A stretch of 64,000 nucleotides of DNA from NCBI GenBank assembly GCA_001564055.1, contig LKNB01000007.1:1-64000 (forward strand), given 5' to 3'. This stretch comes from Rhodothermaceae bacterium Tc-Br11_B2g6_7. GTDB taxonomy: Bacteria; Bacteroidota; Rhodothermia; Rhodothermales; Salinibacteraceae. Positions 55,498 to 64,000 of this stretch are shown here, piece after piece. The notes below the pieces were generated by a model. The model worked only from the letters and a program-made list of their open reading frames with translations, was not told the origin of the DNA and did no database searches. How positions within the stretch are numbered: the stretch's first letter is position 1; each line of letters starts with the position of its first letter. Made by a program: the position numbers and the translations under genes.

Positions 55498-55947
55498 TTA
55501 GGAGTTAGCCTGTTTCTGTTTCTTTTTCGCCGCGATTGAGATCTCGGTATGAGGTACCGCTTCAAGGCGTTCCTTCGCTATCGGCTCCCCAGTCACGCGA
55601 CACACGCCGTACGTCTTGTTCTCGATACGCTCCAGTGCGCGGTCCAGATATCCGATGTACTTTTGCTGACGCGCGATCATCAGGTACACTTTTTCGCGCT
55701 CCATCGCGTCCGTGCCCGCGTCGGCCATGTGAAAGCTGTAGGCCGTGTTGTCTTCCGCCTGGTCGCGGGAGTCTCTCAACTGCGCGCGAAGACTTTCGAT
55801 GTCTTCCACCGCGTCTTTCCGTCGAGAAATCAGCAGGTCTTTGAAGTACTGCAGTTCCTCTTCAGAGAACGGCGAGACGCGCTTATCGCCGCCCCGCTGC
55901 TTTGAGGCCTGTTGCGTATCGATATCATTCGACTGGTCTTTTGCCAT
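55498..55947 (-). CDS. TraR/DksA family regulator
   Basis: FKDLLISRRKDAVEDIESLRAQLRDS...ALERIENKTYGVCRVTGEPIAKERLEAVPHTEI. Confidence 0.92.
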   Translation of the reverse strand: MAKDQSNDIDTQQASKQRGGDKRVSPFSEEELQYFKDLLISRRKDAVEDIESLRAQLRDSRDQAEDNTAYSFHMADAGTDAMEREKVYLMIARQQKYIGYLDRALERIENKTYGVCRVTGEPIAKERLEAVPHTEISIAAKKKQKQANS

Positions 55948-56063
55948 ATCAGCACTGCGCGTAATGAAAAAGTAATGGGTGTGGGGCGCCTGCACACAGA
56001 AGCGCCAAGAGACGACCCCGTGCGGGGTCACCCTTAACTTCCGGACTTAAGACGCGGATGCGC

Positions 56064-59000
56064 TCACGGCGCGAGGCGACGAACCCCGAGCGTCAGGTCG
56101 TGCTCTCCGATTTCGAAAGAGTCTACAACCTCCCCTTCCGGCGGGATAGCTTCGTACAACCTCAAGGCTAAGGTCTCGTTCCGTATCCAGTCGCTGTGGG
56201 TGGTGATCGCATCGGCGATTCTACCGCTGGCCTGGTACTGAATTTCGATACGGTCGGCCACGTCAAAGTCGGCTTTCTTCCGAAGGGCCTGGACGCGGTT
56301 TACCGACTCCCGAGCGAGGCCTTCAGCAATCAGCGCGTCAGTCAGTTCGGTGTCGAGGGCTACGGTGACACCCTTCTCCTGCCCTACGAGCCACCCCTCC
56401 ACCCCTTCGCTGGTGATCTCCAGGTCGTCCGGGCCGAGCACCACCTCTTCCCCGTCAACCTCCAGTACGAGTTCGTCGTCTTCCAGGTACTGGCCAATCT
56501 GCTCGTCGGTGAGAGCGCGGACCTGCTGGTTGACGGGTTTCATGAGGGGCCCGAGCCGGCGGCCGAGCCGGGCAAAGTTGGGCTTAGCCGAGCGCTCCAC
56601 CACGGTGCTGGAGCCTGATATATACTCGATCGCCTTGACGTTGACCTCGTCCATGATAATGTCACGCACATGCTCCACGTCCGCCTGCCGCACGCGATCG
56701 CTGGTGACTACCAGGATGCGGGGCAGCGGCTGCCGGGTGTTGATGTGGGCTTCGTTGCGCAGCGACAGCGTGATGGACGCAATGGTGCGGGCCAGCCCCA
56801 TGCGGCGCTCCAGATCCACGTCAATAGCCGCCTCATCCACCGCGGGAAAACGTGTGAGGTGCACCGAGTCAGCTGCGTCTTGGGCCGTCACACCGTTAAC
56901 GCGGTTATAGAGCCACTCGCCGAAGAACGGTGCATTGGGCGCCATCAGCTTGCTTACCGTCAGGAGGCACTCGGCCACCGTCTGATAGGCCGCTTCCTTA
57001 CTATGGTCCCCATCGCGATCCGCGGCACCGTTGCTTTTGGCGCTCCAGAAGCGGCGGCGGGAGCGGCGGAGGTACCAGTTGGAGAAGGCGTCGACGAAGG
57101 CTTCCGTGGCGCGGGCCGCTGCCGTCGGGTCGTACCCGTCCAACGCCTCATCCACGGCCCGTACCGTGCTGTTGAGACGGCTCAGGATCCAGCGGTCAAG
57201 CTCTTCCCGCTCGGCCACCGGAATACGGTCGTCGCTGTAGCGAAAATCGTCGATGTTGGCGTAGGTGGCGAAAAAGCTGTAGACGTTCTCCAGCGTGCCA
57301 AAGAACTTGCGCTTCGTGTCCATCAGCCCCCGTTCGGAGAACTTGATGTTCTCCCACGGCGGGGTGTTGCTCATCATGTACCAGCGGACGGGGTCGGCTC
57401 CGTAGGCGGTGATCGTCTCGAAGGGATCGAGCGCGTTGCCTTTTGATTTCGACATCTTGAGGCCGTCCTCATCCAGCACGAGGCCGTTGACGACCACATT
57501 TTTGTAGGCCACCTCGTCGCGTACCAGGGTGGCGATGGCGTGGAGCGTGTAAAACCAGCCGCGCGTCTGATCGACGCCCTCGGCAATAAAATCGCCGGGG
57601 AACGTGGCCTCAAAGGCGTCCTTGTTCTCGAAGGGGTAGTGCCACTGTGCGAACGGCATGGAGCCGGAATCGAACCAGACGTCGATGAGGTCGGGCACGC
57701 GGTGCATGGTGCCGCCGACGTCGTCTGGGGCGGGCCACGTCAACTCGTCCACGAAAGGCCGGTGCAGGTCGATGGCGTCATCGTCGTCCGGCAGCTGATC
57801 GCCGCACTTGGCGCGCAGTTCGGCGATGGAGCCAATGACCTCGACGTAAGAGGGGTCGGCGTCGGACTGCCAGATGGGCAGTGGGGTGCCCCAGTAGCGC
57901 CGACGGCTCAGAGCCCAGTCGACGTTGTTTTCGAGCCACTCGCCAAAGCGTCCGGTGCCGATGGTTTCCGGCTGCCAGTTGATGGTGCGGTTGAGCTCCA
58001 ACAGGCGCTCCTTCACCGCCGTGGTGCGGATGAACCAGCTCTCTACCGGGTAGCTCATCAGCGGGGTGCCCTTTCGCCAGTCGTGCGGGTAGTTGTGCAG
58101 GTACGTCTCCTGCCGGTAGAGCAGCCCGCGCTGCTTCAGATCCTGGATGATGGTGCGGTCGGCGTCTTTAAACCACGCCCCCTCCACCAGCGGGGCCGCT
58201 TCGGTAAACTGTCCCTCCTCATCGATGGGGTTGAAGAGCGGTAGGCCGGCCTCCTGCCCCACCGCATAGTCGTCTGCGCCAAAGGCCGGCGCCATGTGCA
58301 CGATACCCGTGCCGTCTTCGGTGGACACGAAGTCGGCCGACAGCACGCGCCAGGCCTCTTCCTTTTGCACTTCGTCGGTGAAGTATGAGAACACGGGCTG
58401 GTACGTCATGCCCAGCAGTTCCGCGCCGGTGTAGCGCTCCACGATCTCGTAGGCTTCGTCAATGACATCAGCCAGCAGCTCTTCCGCCAGGATCAGATGC
58501 TCGGTGCCGTGGTGCGGGTCGTCGTGACGGATCTTCACGTACGATAGGTCCGTGCCCACCGCGAGGGCGGTGTTCGAGATGAGCGTCCAGGGCGTGGTGG
58601 TCCAGGCCAGGAAGAAGGTGTCTTCCTGCCCATCGACGGGGAAGCGCACGTACACGCTCGGGTCCTGCACTTCTTCATAGCCGAGGCTTACCTCGTGGGA
58701 GGAGAGCACGGTGCCCGAGCCCGGGCTGTACCATTGGATCTTGTACCCTTTGTACAGCAGCCCCTTGTCGTAAATCTGCTTCAGGAGCCACCAGACGGTT
58801 TCAATATAGTCCGTTTCGAAGGTGACGTACGGATCGTCGAGATCGACCCAGTAGCCCATCCGCTCGGTAATTTCGTCCCACTGCTCCTTATAGCGCAGGA
58901 CGCTCTCGCGGCAGGCGGCGTTGTACTTCTCAATCCCATAGTCCAGGATGTCCTCCCGCGTCTCCAGTCCCAGCTCCTTCTCAATCTCGATTTCGACCGG

Positions 59001-59273
59001 CAGCCCGTGGGTGTCCCAGCCGGCCTTGCGGGCCACCTGATAGCCCTTCATGGTGCGGTAGCGGCAGAACGTATCCTTGATGGTCCGCGCCATCACGTGG
59101 TGAATGCCTGGTCGGCCGTTGGCCGTGGGCGGCCCTTCAAAGAAGCTAAACGGTGGCCCATCGGCGCGCTCCTCCACACTGCGCTCGAAGATGCGGTGCT
59201 CCTTCCACCAGTCGAGCACCTCCTCTTCCATGGTGGGATGGTCCAGGCGTTTTATTTCTTTAAAAGCGGTCAT
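56064..59273 (-). CDS. ileS: Isoleucyl-tRNA synthetase
   Basis: GPPTANGRPGIHHVMARTIKD (HIGH-like), KMSKSKGNALDP (KMSKS). Confidence 0.98.
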   Translation of the reverse strand: MTAFKEIKRLDHPTMEEEVLDWWKEHRIFERSVEERADGPPFSFFEGPPTANGRPGIHHVMARTIKDTFCRYRTMKGYQVARKAGWDTHGLPVEIEIEKELGLETREDILDYGIEKYNAACRESVLRYKEQWDEITERMGYWVDLDDPYVTFETDYIETVWWLLKQIYDKGLLYKGYKIQWYSPGSGTVLSSHEVSLGYEEVQDPSVYVRFPVDGQEDTFFLAWTTTPWTLISNTALAVGTDLSYVKIRHDDPHHGTEHLILAEELLADVIDEAYEIVERYTGAELLGMTYQPVFSYFTDEVQKEEAWRVLSADFVSTEDGTGIVHMAPAFGADDYAVGQEAGLPLFNPIDEEGQFTEAAPLVEGAWFKDADRTIIQDLKQRGLLYRQETYLHNYPHDWRKGTPLMSYPVESWFIRTTAVKERLLELNRTINWQPETIGTGRFGEWLENNVDWALSRRRYWGTPLPIWQSDADPSYVEVIGSIAELRAKCGDQLPDDDDAIDLHRPFVDELTWPAPDDVGGTMHRVPDLIDVWFDSGSMPFAQWHYPFENKDAFEATFPGDFIAEGVDQTRGWFYTLHAIATLVRDEVAYKNVVVNGLVLDEDGLKMSKSKGNALDPFETITAYGADPVRWYMMSNTPPWENIKFSERGLMDTKRKFFGTLENVYSFFATYANIDDFRYSDDRIPVAEREELDRWILSRLNSTVRAVDEALDGYDPTAAARATEAFVDAFSNWYLRRSRRRFWSAKSNGAADRDGDHSKEAAYQTVAECLLTVSKLMAPNAPFFGEWLYNRVNGVTAQDAADSVHLTRFPAVDEAAIDVDLERRMGLARTIASITLSLRNEAHINTRQPLPRILVVTSDRVRQADVEHVRDIIMDEVNVKAIEYISGSSTVVERSAKPNFARLGRRLGPLMKPVNQQVRALTDEQIGQYLEDDELVLEVDGEEVVLGPDDLEITSEGVEGWLVGQEKGVTVALDTELTDALIAEGLARESVNRVQALRKKADFDVADRIEIQYQASGRIADAITTHSDWIRNETLALRLYEAIPPEGEVVDSFEIGEHDLTLGVRRLAP

Positions 59274-59372
59274 GAGAACGGGTGAAAACGGAAACGGTAA
59301 AACAGGGTGATGGACATGATCCGGCAGCGCCAGGCTTCTTTTTTAGCAGGCGGATTCCCATGGGGCGCCCCC

Positions 59373-60071
59373 TCAGTCGATGCCCAGATCGGCACGGGCC
59401 CGGAGGTCTTGCACGTAAGCGCCGAGGGTGTTGCGAAGTTCGTACAGCGGCTCGTAGAACCGGGTGTACGCCACGCGCCACGCATCGCCTTTACGCTTGC
59501 GGCGGCGCAGCTGGTCCAGGCTCTCGTTGGCTGCGCGGAGGGCCCGGCGCACACAGGCGATGTTGCCCGGCATGCTGTCGCTGGCGTAGCCAATCTGGTG
59601 GCCCTGCGCGATGTACGCGGGGACCTGACTGACGCGGCTGCACCACGTGACCAGGTCCAGGTCTTTCTCGCGGACATCCAGTTGCTGCGCCCAGCCGAGC
59701 GCGTCGCTGGCCAGCCCCGCGGCTTCTGTATAGGCCGGAATAGCGGGCAGCAGGTGGGCGTCAGCGTCCGGAGTGTCAAACGGGAACGCTGCGGCTTCCG
59801 GCGCCCGGCCCTCGCCTTTGGTCCAGAGCAGCGGGAGCGGACTGAGCCCGGCATCCCAGCCGTGGCGCTCCAGAAAGCACCGGAGGCTTTCGCGCCAGGC
59901 GGCCAAGTCCTCTGGAGAGCCCCCCAGCGGCCGTGGGTATTTGGTAATGAAAAAGAACACAAGGTCGACGTACCGGCTGGCTTCCCGGTCGTGGGCTGCC
60001 AGGTATGCCTCCCACTCCTCCTCGCTCCAGAAGGCGTCGGACCCGGGGCCATTTGGTGGGACATGAGGCAT
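59373..60071 (-). CDS. Hypothetical protein
   Basis: 233-aa ORF MPHVPPNGPGSDAFWSEEEWEAYLAAHDREASRYVDLVFFFITKYPRPLGG... Confidence 0.7.
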   Translation of the reverse strand: MPHVPPNGPGSDAFWSEEEWEAYLAAHDREASRYVDLVFFFITKYPRPLGGSPEDLAAWRESLRCFLERHGWDAGLSPLPLLWTKGEGRAPEAAAFPFDTPDADAHLLPAIPAYTEAAGLASDALGWAQQLDVREKDLDLVTWCSRVSQVPAYIAQGHQIGYASDSMPGNIACVRRALRAANESLDQLRRRKRKGDAWRVAYTRFYEPLYELRNTLGAYVQDLRARADLGID

Positions 60072-60096
60072 GACAGAGCAGGGCAGTCGAGAGGAA

Positions 60097-60954
60097 CTAT
60101 GCGACGACGCTGGCGCCGATGTCAGCAACCACAGCGCGGGTGAGCGCAGTCAGTTTGGGCTCGGCTTCGCCAGCAGCCGCCAGTACGTCATCCAGCGATA
60201 CGGGCTTCAGGGCATCAGGAAAGCATTCGTCGGTGATGACCGACATCGCCATCACGCGCAGGCCCATGTGCCGCGCCACGAGGACCTCGGGGATGGTGCT
60301 CATCCCGACCACATCTGCACCGATCCGGCGAAGAAACCGGTATTCAGCCTTGGTCTCCAGGTTAGGGCCAAGAACGGCAAGGTAGATCCCCTCCTGCAGC
60401 TTAATGCCCTGGTCGAGGGCATGCTGCTTGGCCAGCGCCCGAAGGGCTACGTCATACGGCTCGCTCATATCTGGGAAGCGCGGCCCCCAGGCCTCCACAT
60501 TGGGTCCTTCCAGGGGGTTGGCACCCTGGAAGTTCATGTGATCCGTGATGAGCATGAGGTCGCCCCGGCGGAAGTGCGGATTCATCCCGCCGGCGGCGTT
60601 GGAGATGAGTAGCGTGTCGATGCCCAGCACGGCCATCACCCGCACGGGAAACGTGATTTCGTGGGCCGTGTAACCTTCATAGAGATGAAACCGCCCCTGC
60701 ATGGCCAGTACCGGTACACCGTCGAGGTGGCCGAGAAGCAGGCGCCCATCGTGCGACTCGACGGTAGACGTAGGGAAATGCGGGATGTCACCGTAAGGGA
60801 GCGTCTCCTCCGCCTCAATGACGTCGGCCAGCTTGCCCAGGCCAGTGCCCAGGATGATGCCAATGGAGGGATGCGTCATGCCAGAAGGCAAGGCTTCGCG
60901 GATGTGTGCCGCGGCCTCGCTCACGTGGTGCTGGTACTGCTGAATATCGAGCAC
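60097..60954 (-). CDS. Purine nucleoside phosphorylase
   Basis: IGIILGTGLGKLADVIEAEETLPYGDIPHFPTSTVESHDGRLLLGHLDGVPVLAMQGRFHLYEGY; GTG start at 60954; the supplied upstream extension overlaps the neighbouring gene out of frame. Confidence 0.95.
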   Translation of the reverse strand: MLDIQQYQHHVSEAAAHIREALPSGMTHPSIGIILGTGLGKLADVIEAEETLPYGDIPHFPTSTVESHDGRLLLGHLDGVPVLAMQGRFHLYEGYTAHEITFPVRVMAVLGIDTLLISNAAGGMNPHFRRGDLMLITDHMNFQGANPLEGPNVEAWGPRFPDMSEPYDVALRALAKQHALDQGIKLQEGIYLAVLGPNLETKAEYRFLRRIGADVVGMSTIPEVLVARHMGLRVMAMSVITDECFPDALKPVSLDDVLAAAGEAEPKLTALTRAVVADIGASVVA

Positions 60955-61009
60955 AGGAGGAGAAGACAGGGATGGTATAGTGGACGGGCGGTAGAGCGGT
61001 TCGCAGGCG

Positions 61010-62551
61010 TTACCCAAGATCATCCAGAATGCGGCGGATGCGCTCGATCTCCTCGTCGCTGGCCGCTTTGGACTTCTCCTGCCGGGACGCAGGCTCCTCA
61101 GCCGAGGGAGCCGCAGCCCCCGGGGGCGTTTCCGGCGCAGGTGGATCGGATTCTGGTGCCTCAGGCGTGGGGGCTGTGGGCGGCGGACTGCTGGTGTAGC
61201 GGGCTTGCTCTCCTTCGCTCTCGGCCCTATCGCCAGTGGCCTCATCGCGGGTTTCACCAGCCGCTTCTTTGTCGCCATAAACCGGCCGAACAATCCAGCC
61301 CGGCCCTGAGCGTTCGCCGCCGCGCTTCGCTTGCTTCGGAGCACCCGGCTCGGCCGGCGGTGCCTCCGGCGCATCGGACGCAGGGGGTGCCGGCGGGGGC
61401 GGAGTAGGTGCGGGCGGGCGTTCCTCTGCTGCCGAAGCCGAGTCTGCCGGTGCCACAGGCGTCTCTGGGGCATCGTCCGGCGACTCTTCATCCAGCGAGA
61501 AGAAGGCAAAAGCGTCTTCCAGGGCTTCTTCGTCTTCGGTGGACAGTGTGCCTGCCGGTCGGGACTCATCGGCCGGTGCCTCTGGCTCCGTGTGGCGCTC
61601 CCGGAACGCGTCTGCCGGCTCGGCTGGCGCGTCGGTGCTCCTTGGCTTCGGTGACGGGGGCGGCGGCATGTCGTCTGGCACGGCCGAGGGCTCGGCGGAG
61701 GGTGGCGGAGCTGGTTCCTCAGCGGCCTCTGATACGGGCGGTGGCGGCGGTGGAGGTGGAGGCAGGACGTCTTCCGTCATGCCCTCCTGCTCCTCATCGG
61801 CTGAGGCTACCGGGGCCACCAGCTCCTCGTCGGGCATCCACGCATCCTCGTCGGGCGTCCAGTCGTCGGTCTTGGGTGTGTCTTGCTCAGCAACATCGGG
61901 CTCAGCAACATCAGGCTCAGCAACATCAGGCTCAGCAACATCGGGCTCAGCAACATCGGGCTCAGCAACATCGGGCTCAGCAACATCGGGCTCAGCAACA
62001 TCAGATGCGGCCCCAGCGGGTGGCGCGTCCTCGTCCGGCGTCCACGTCGCCTCTTCTGGATGAGCCAGCAGTTTGGCCGGTTCGAAGGCCCCGATGGACA
62101 CACCCTGGTCGAAATGCGAGAGCAGCTCGAGTTCGGAGGTCAGAAAGGCCCGCAGCCGCGCCACCACCTCATCGCGCCGGTCCTGCAGGCGATCCACCTG
62201 AAGCTCCAACCGGTCGCGGTCCTGCTCTGCCTGATACACGATGCTCTGCGCTTCGGCATTGGCCTCGCGGATAATCAGCTCCGCCTGCTTCTCCGCCTGC
62301 TGCTCGGCCTTGCGGGTGGTCTCGCGGGCCGTTTGTAAGGCCTCTTGCAGCGCCTCCTCCACCTTCTCGTAGTGGTCCAGCTTGTTCTCGAGCTCCTTCA
62401 CCTTGTCCTGCAGGCGGCGCTGATCGGCCTGCACCTGCTCCCACTGGTTGGCCATGGTATCCAGAAAGGCCTTTACCTCGTCCTTGTCGTAGCCTCCGAA
62501 GGAGCGGCCCGTGAAGTCTTGCTTTTTGATGTCGAGCGGCGTCAACTGCAT
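61010..62551 (-). CDS. DivIVA-domain protein with long low-complexity C-terminal region
   Basis: MQLTPLDIKKQDFTGRSFGGYDKDEVKAFLDTMANQWEQVQ + coiled coil; Pro/Glu/Ala-rich tail with DVAEP repeats. Confidence 0.88.
   Translation of the reverse strand: MQLTPLDIKKQDFTGRSFGGYDKDEVKAFLDTMANQWEQVQADQRRLQDKVKELENKLDHYEKVEEALQEALQTARETTRKAEQQAEKQAELIIREANAEAQSIVYQAEQDRDRLELQVDRLQDRRDEVVARLRAFLTSELELLSHFDQGVSIGAFEPAKLLAHPEEATWTPDEDAPPAGAASDVAEPDVAEPDVAEPDVAEPDVAEPDVAEPDVAEPDVAEQDTPKTDDWTPDEDAWMPDEELVAPVASADEEQEGMTEDVLPPPPPPPPPVSEAAEEPAPPPSAEPSAVPDDMPPPPSPKPRSTDAPAEPADAFRERHTEPEAPADESRPAGTLSTEDEEALEDAFAFFSLDEESPDDAPETPVAPADSASAAEERPPAPTPPPPAPPASDAPEAPPAEPGAPKQAKRGGERSGPGWIVRPVYGDKEAAGETRDEATGDRAESEGEQARYTSSPPPTAPTPEAPESDPPAPETPPGAAAPSAEEPASRQEKSKAASDEEIERIRRILDDLG
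61886..62005. repeat. Eight-copy 15-bp in-frame tandem repeat inside the DivIVA-like CDS
   Basis: ctcagcaacatc(g/a)gg x8, encoding (DVAEP)n. Confidence 0.95.
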
Positions 62552-62714
62552 GAGCGGTGGCGTCAGGTAAGCGGATACAACTGGTGTGGCGACAGAGCCG
62601 CAACATAGCAAGTGTCGGGCTGGAATCCAACAGCTACCGGTGGGTCTGCGCCCACAACATGCGTTATATGTCCGAATTCCGTACTTGCTTCATAGAACGT
62701 CGCGTCTGGGCGCC

Positions 62715-63467
62715 TTAGTAATCGCGCGGCCCAAAGATGGCGGTCCCCAGGCGCAGATGGGTAGCCCCCTCTTCGATGGCTACCTCAAAATCGTTCGACA
62801 TCCCCATCGACAGGGCGTTCATCTTCACCACCGGGTTGTCGCTGTCATCATATGTGTCGCGCAGCTCGCGCAGCAGCTGAAACTGCGGGCGGACGTCCTC
62901 CGGGTCATCCACGAACGAAGCCAGCCCCATCAGCCCGATGACGTGGAGATGCGGGAAGTCCTTCAGGGTATCGAGATATTCGTGGGTCTCCTCTGGGTCA
63001 AGGCCATACTTGCTCTCTTCGCCCGAGATGTGAACTTGCACAAAGCAGGGCAGCACCCGCTCCTCGCGGCCGGCGCGCTTGTTTAGCTCTTTAGCCAGGC
63101 GCGGGCTGTCCAAGGCGTGAAACACGTCAGCGTGCTCCACGATGTCTTTAGCCTTGTTGCGCTGCAGGTGCCCTACCATATGCCAGCGGATCTCCCCGCC
63201 GAGGTATTCGCCGGGCCATGCCGTTGCTTTTTCTGAGAGTGGCCCCGCGCGGTTTTCGCCAAAGTCGGAGATCCCATGTTCGAAGGCCACGCGCGAGGCT
63301 TCCAGTGGAAAGGTTTTGGAGACGCCGACGAGGGTGATGTCCTCCGGCGAGCGGTTAGCCCGCGCACAGGCCGCTTCGATGCGTTCACGCACCGTGCGCA
63401 GCCGATCGGCGAGGGCGGCGGCGTCGATGGAAGGTGAGGTCTTGGGTTGGGACATGAGCGTAAGCAA
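62715..63467 (-). CDS. YggS/PROSC family pyridoxal-phosphate-binding protein
   Basis: ITLVGVSKTFPLEASRVAFEHGISDFGENR; WHMVGHLQRNKAKDIVEHADVFHALDSPRLA; GMSNDFEVAIEEGATHLRLGTAIFG. Confidence 0.95.
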   Translation of the reverse strand: MLTLMSQPKTSPSIDAAALADRLRTVRERIEAACARANRSPEDITLVGVSKTFPLEASRVAFEHGISDFGENRAGPLSEKATAWPGEYLGGEIRWHMVGHLQRNKAKDIVEHADVFHALDSPRLAKELNKRAGREERVLPCFVQVHISGEESKYGLDPEETHEYLDTLKDFPHLHVIGLMGLASFVDDPEDVRPQFQLLRELRDTYDDSDNPVVKMNALSMGMSNDFEVAIEEGATHLRLGTAIFGPRDY

Positions 63468-63512
63468 ATGGCAATGGATGATGCAACAATGGATGATGCC
63501 GGGCCGGGTGAC

Positions 63513-63695
63513 CTACCGGTAGGTTGGCCGGGCACTGAACGATTGCAGCGCGTCGCCGGCTACTTCATACTGCACCGTGATGGGCCGGCAGCAAACCTCG
63601 CAGTCTTCCACGTAGGTTTGCCCCTGCACGGAGGTGTCGAGCAGCATGGTGATCTGCTCCCAGCAATACGGACATTGAAATGCGTGTTCGAGCAT
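63513..63695 (-). CDS. CPXCG-motif cysteine-rich small protein
   Basis: MLEHAFQCPYCWEQITMLLDTSVQGQTYVEDCEVCCRPITVQYEV. Confidence 0.85.
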   Translation of the reverse strand: MLEHAFQCPYCWEQITMLLDTSVQGQTYVEDCEVCCRPITVQYEVAGDALQSFSARPTYR

Positions 63696-63791
63696 GACGT
63701 AGCGGTACAGGCCGACCGCTCTCGATGAAAGAGTTGGCGAGGAGTTCCCCTCTCCGTTGATGCCCACGAGCAGGCGGAGTGGGAGTTTCGC

Positions 63792-64000
63792 TCAGGTGGT
63801 GGCGGCGCGGAGTACCTCCAGCGGCGGGCGATTGTACAAACCACGGCTGTTGAGGAGCCCCACGCCCACGGTAAGCCCCGTCACGACGACCAGCGTCAGT
63901 GCAAGTGCATCCGGGGCCCAAACGAAGGGCGCGTCAAACACGAAGAAGGCAAGGATGCCGGCCCCGGCCAGCGATAACACGATGCCGGTCAGGCTGGCCA
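63792..64000 (-). CDS. C-terminal fragment of an FtsX-like ABC transporter permease (truncated by window end)
   Basis: ASLTGIVLSLAGAGILAFF...GLTVGVGLLNSRGLYNRPPLEVLRAATT. Confidence 0.65.
   Translation of the reverse strand, partial: ASLTGIVLSLAGAGILAFFVFDAPFVWAPDALALTLVVVTGLTVGVGLLNSRGLYNRPPLEVLRAATT

Noticed and set aside
60955-61569. N-terminal extension of the purine nucleoside phosphorylase ORF
   Set aside because: Overlaps the DivIVA-like CDS out of frame and reads as low-complexity Arg/Pro; the real start is near GTG 60954.
61886-62005. Possible CRISPR array
   Set aside because: 15-bp units are contiguous with no spacers, and they are coding.
61883-62338. ORFs on the + strand and in other frames reading through the 15-bp repeat (SATSG, NIGLSNIRLS, MLLSP repeats)
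   Set aside because: Shadow translations of the DivIVA-like coding repeat; the DVAEP frame lies in a long CDS with a clear N-terminal domain.
63511-63524. Perfect 14-bp palindrome acctaccggtaggt at the end of the CPXCG gene
   Set aside because: By simple base-composition reasoning a few perfect 14-bp palindromes are expected in 64 kb, and it overlaps a coding end; no second copy or spacing logic seen.

Overview
GC-rich, gene-dense bacterial chromosome segment, read as Rhodothermota/Salinibacter-like (inferred from gene content and family resemblance, not from a search). About 58 CDS, one tRNA-Met and several strong intrinsic terminators are visible. Most genes are core housekeeping: ftsX, pheA, mazG, ssb, purF, accD, xseA/xseB, lepA, lepB, lspA, dksA-like, ileS, holB, ricT-like, tsaB. 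I saw no CRISPR array, intact IS element, prophage or rRNA. The parts most worth a second look are: (1) a lycopene cyclase plus Brp/Blh retinal-forming pair, convergent with a secreted FAS1 (fasciclin) protein whose terminator is written inside the end of blh; (2) a fluoride (crcB) riboswitch upstream of two crcB genes, with an SD-sequestering hairpin that competes with aptamer P1; (3) a compact VWA / PP2C / HhH-kinase signalling operon next to two exported RMDN-like TPR paralogs; (4) two near-palindromes with compensating flanks spaced 32 bp apart, between two GNAT paralogs; (5) structured, hairpin-bearing leaders at ssb and the downstream gldE/CorC-like gene; (6) an unannotated 30-aa hydrophobic sORF with its own terminator; (7) an in-frame 15-bp repeat in a DivIVA-like gene. 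Nothing was run. All family calls come from reading motifs in the translated ORFs.
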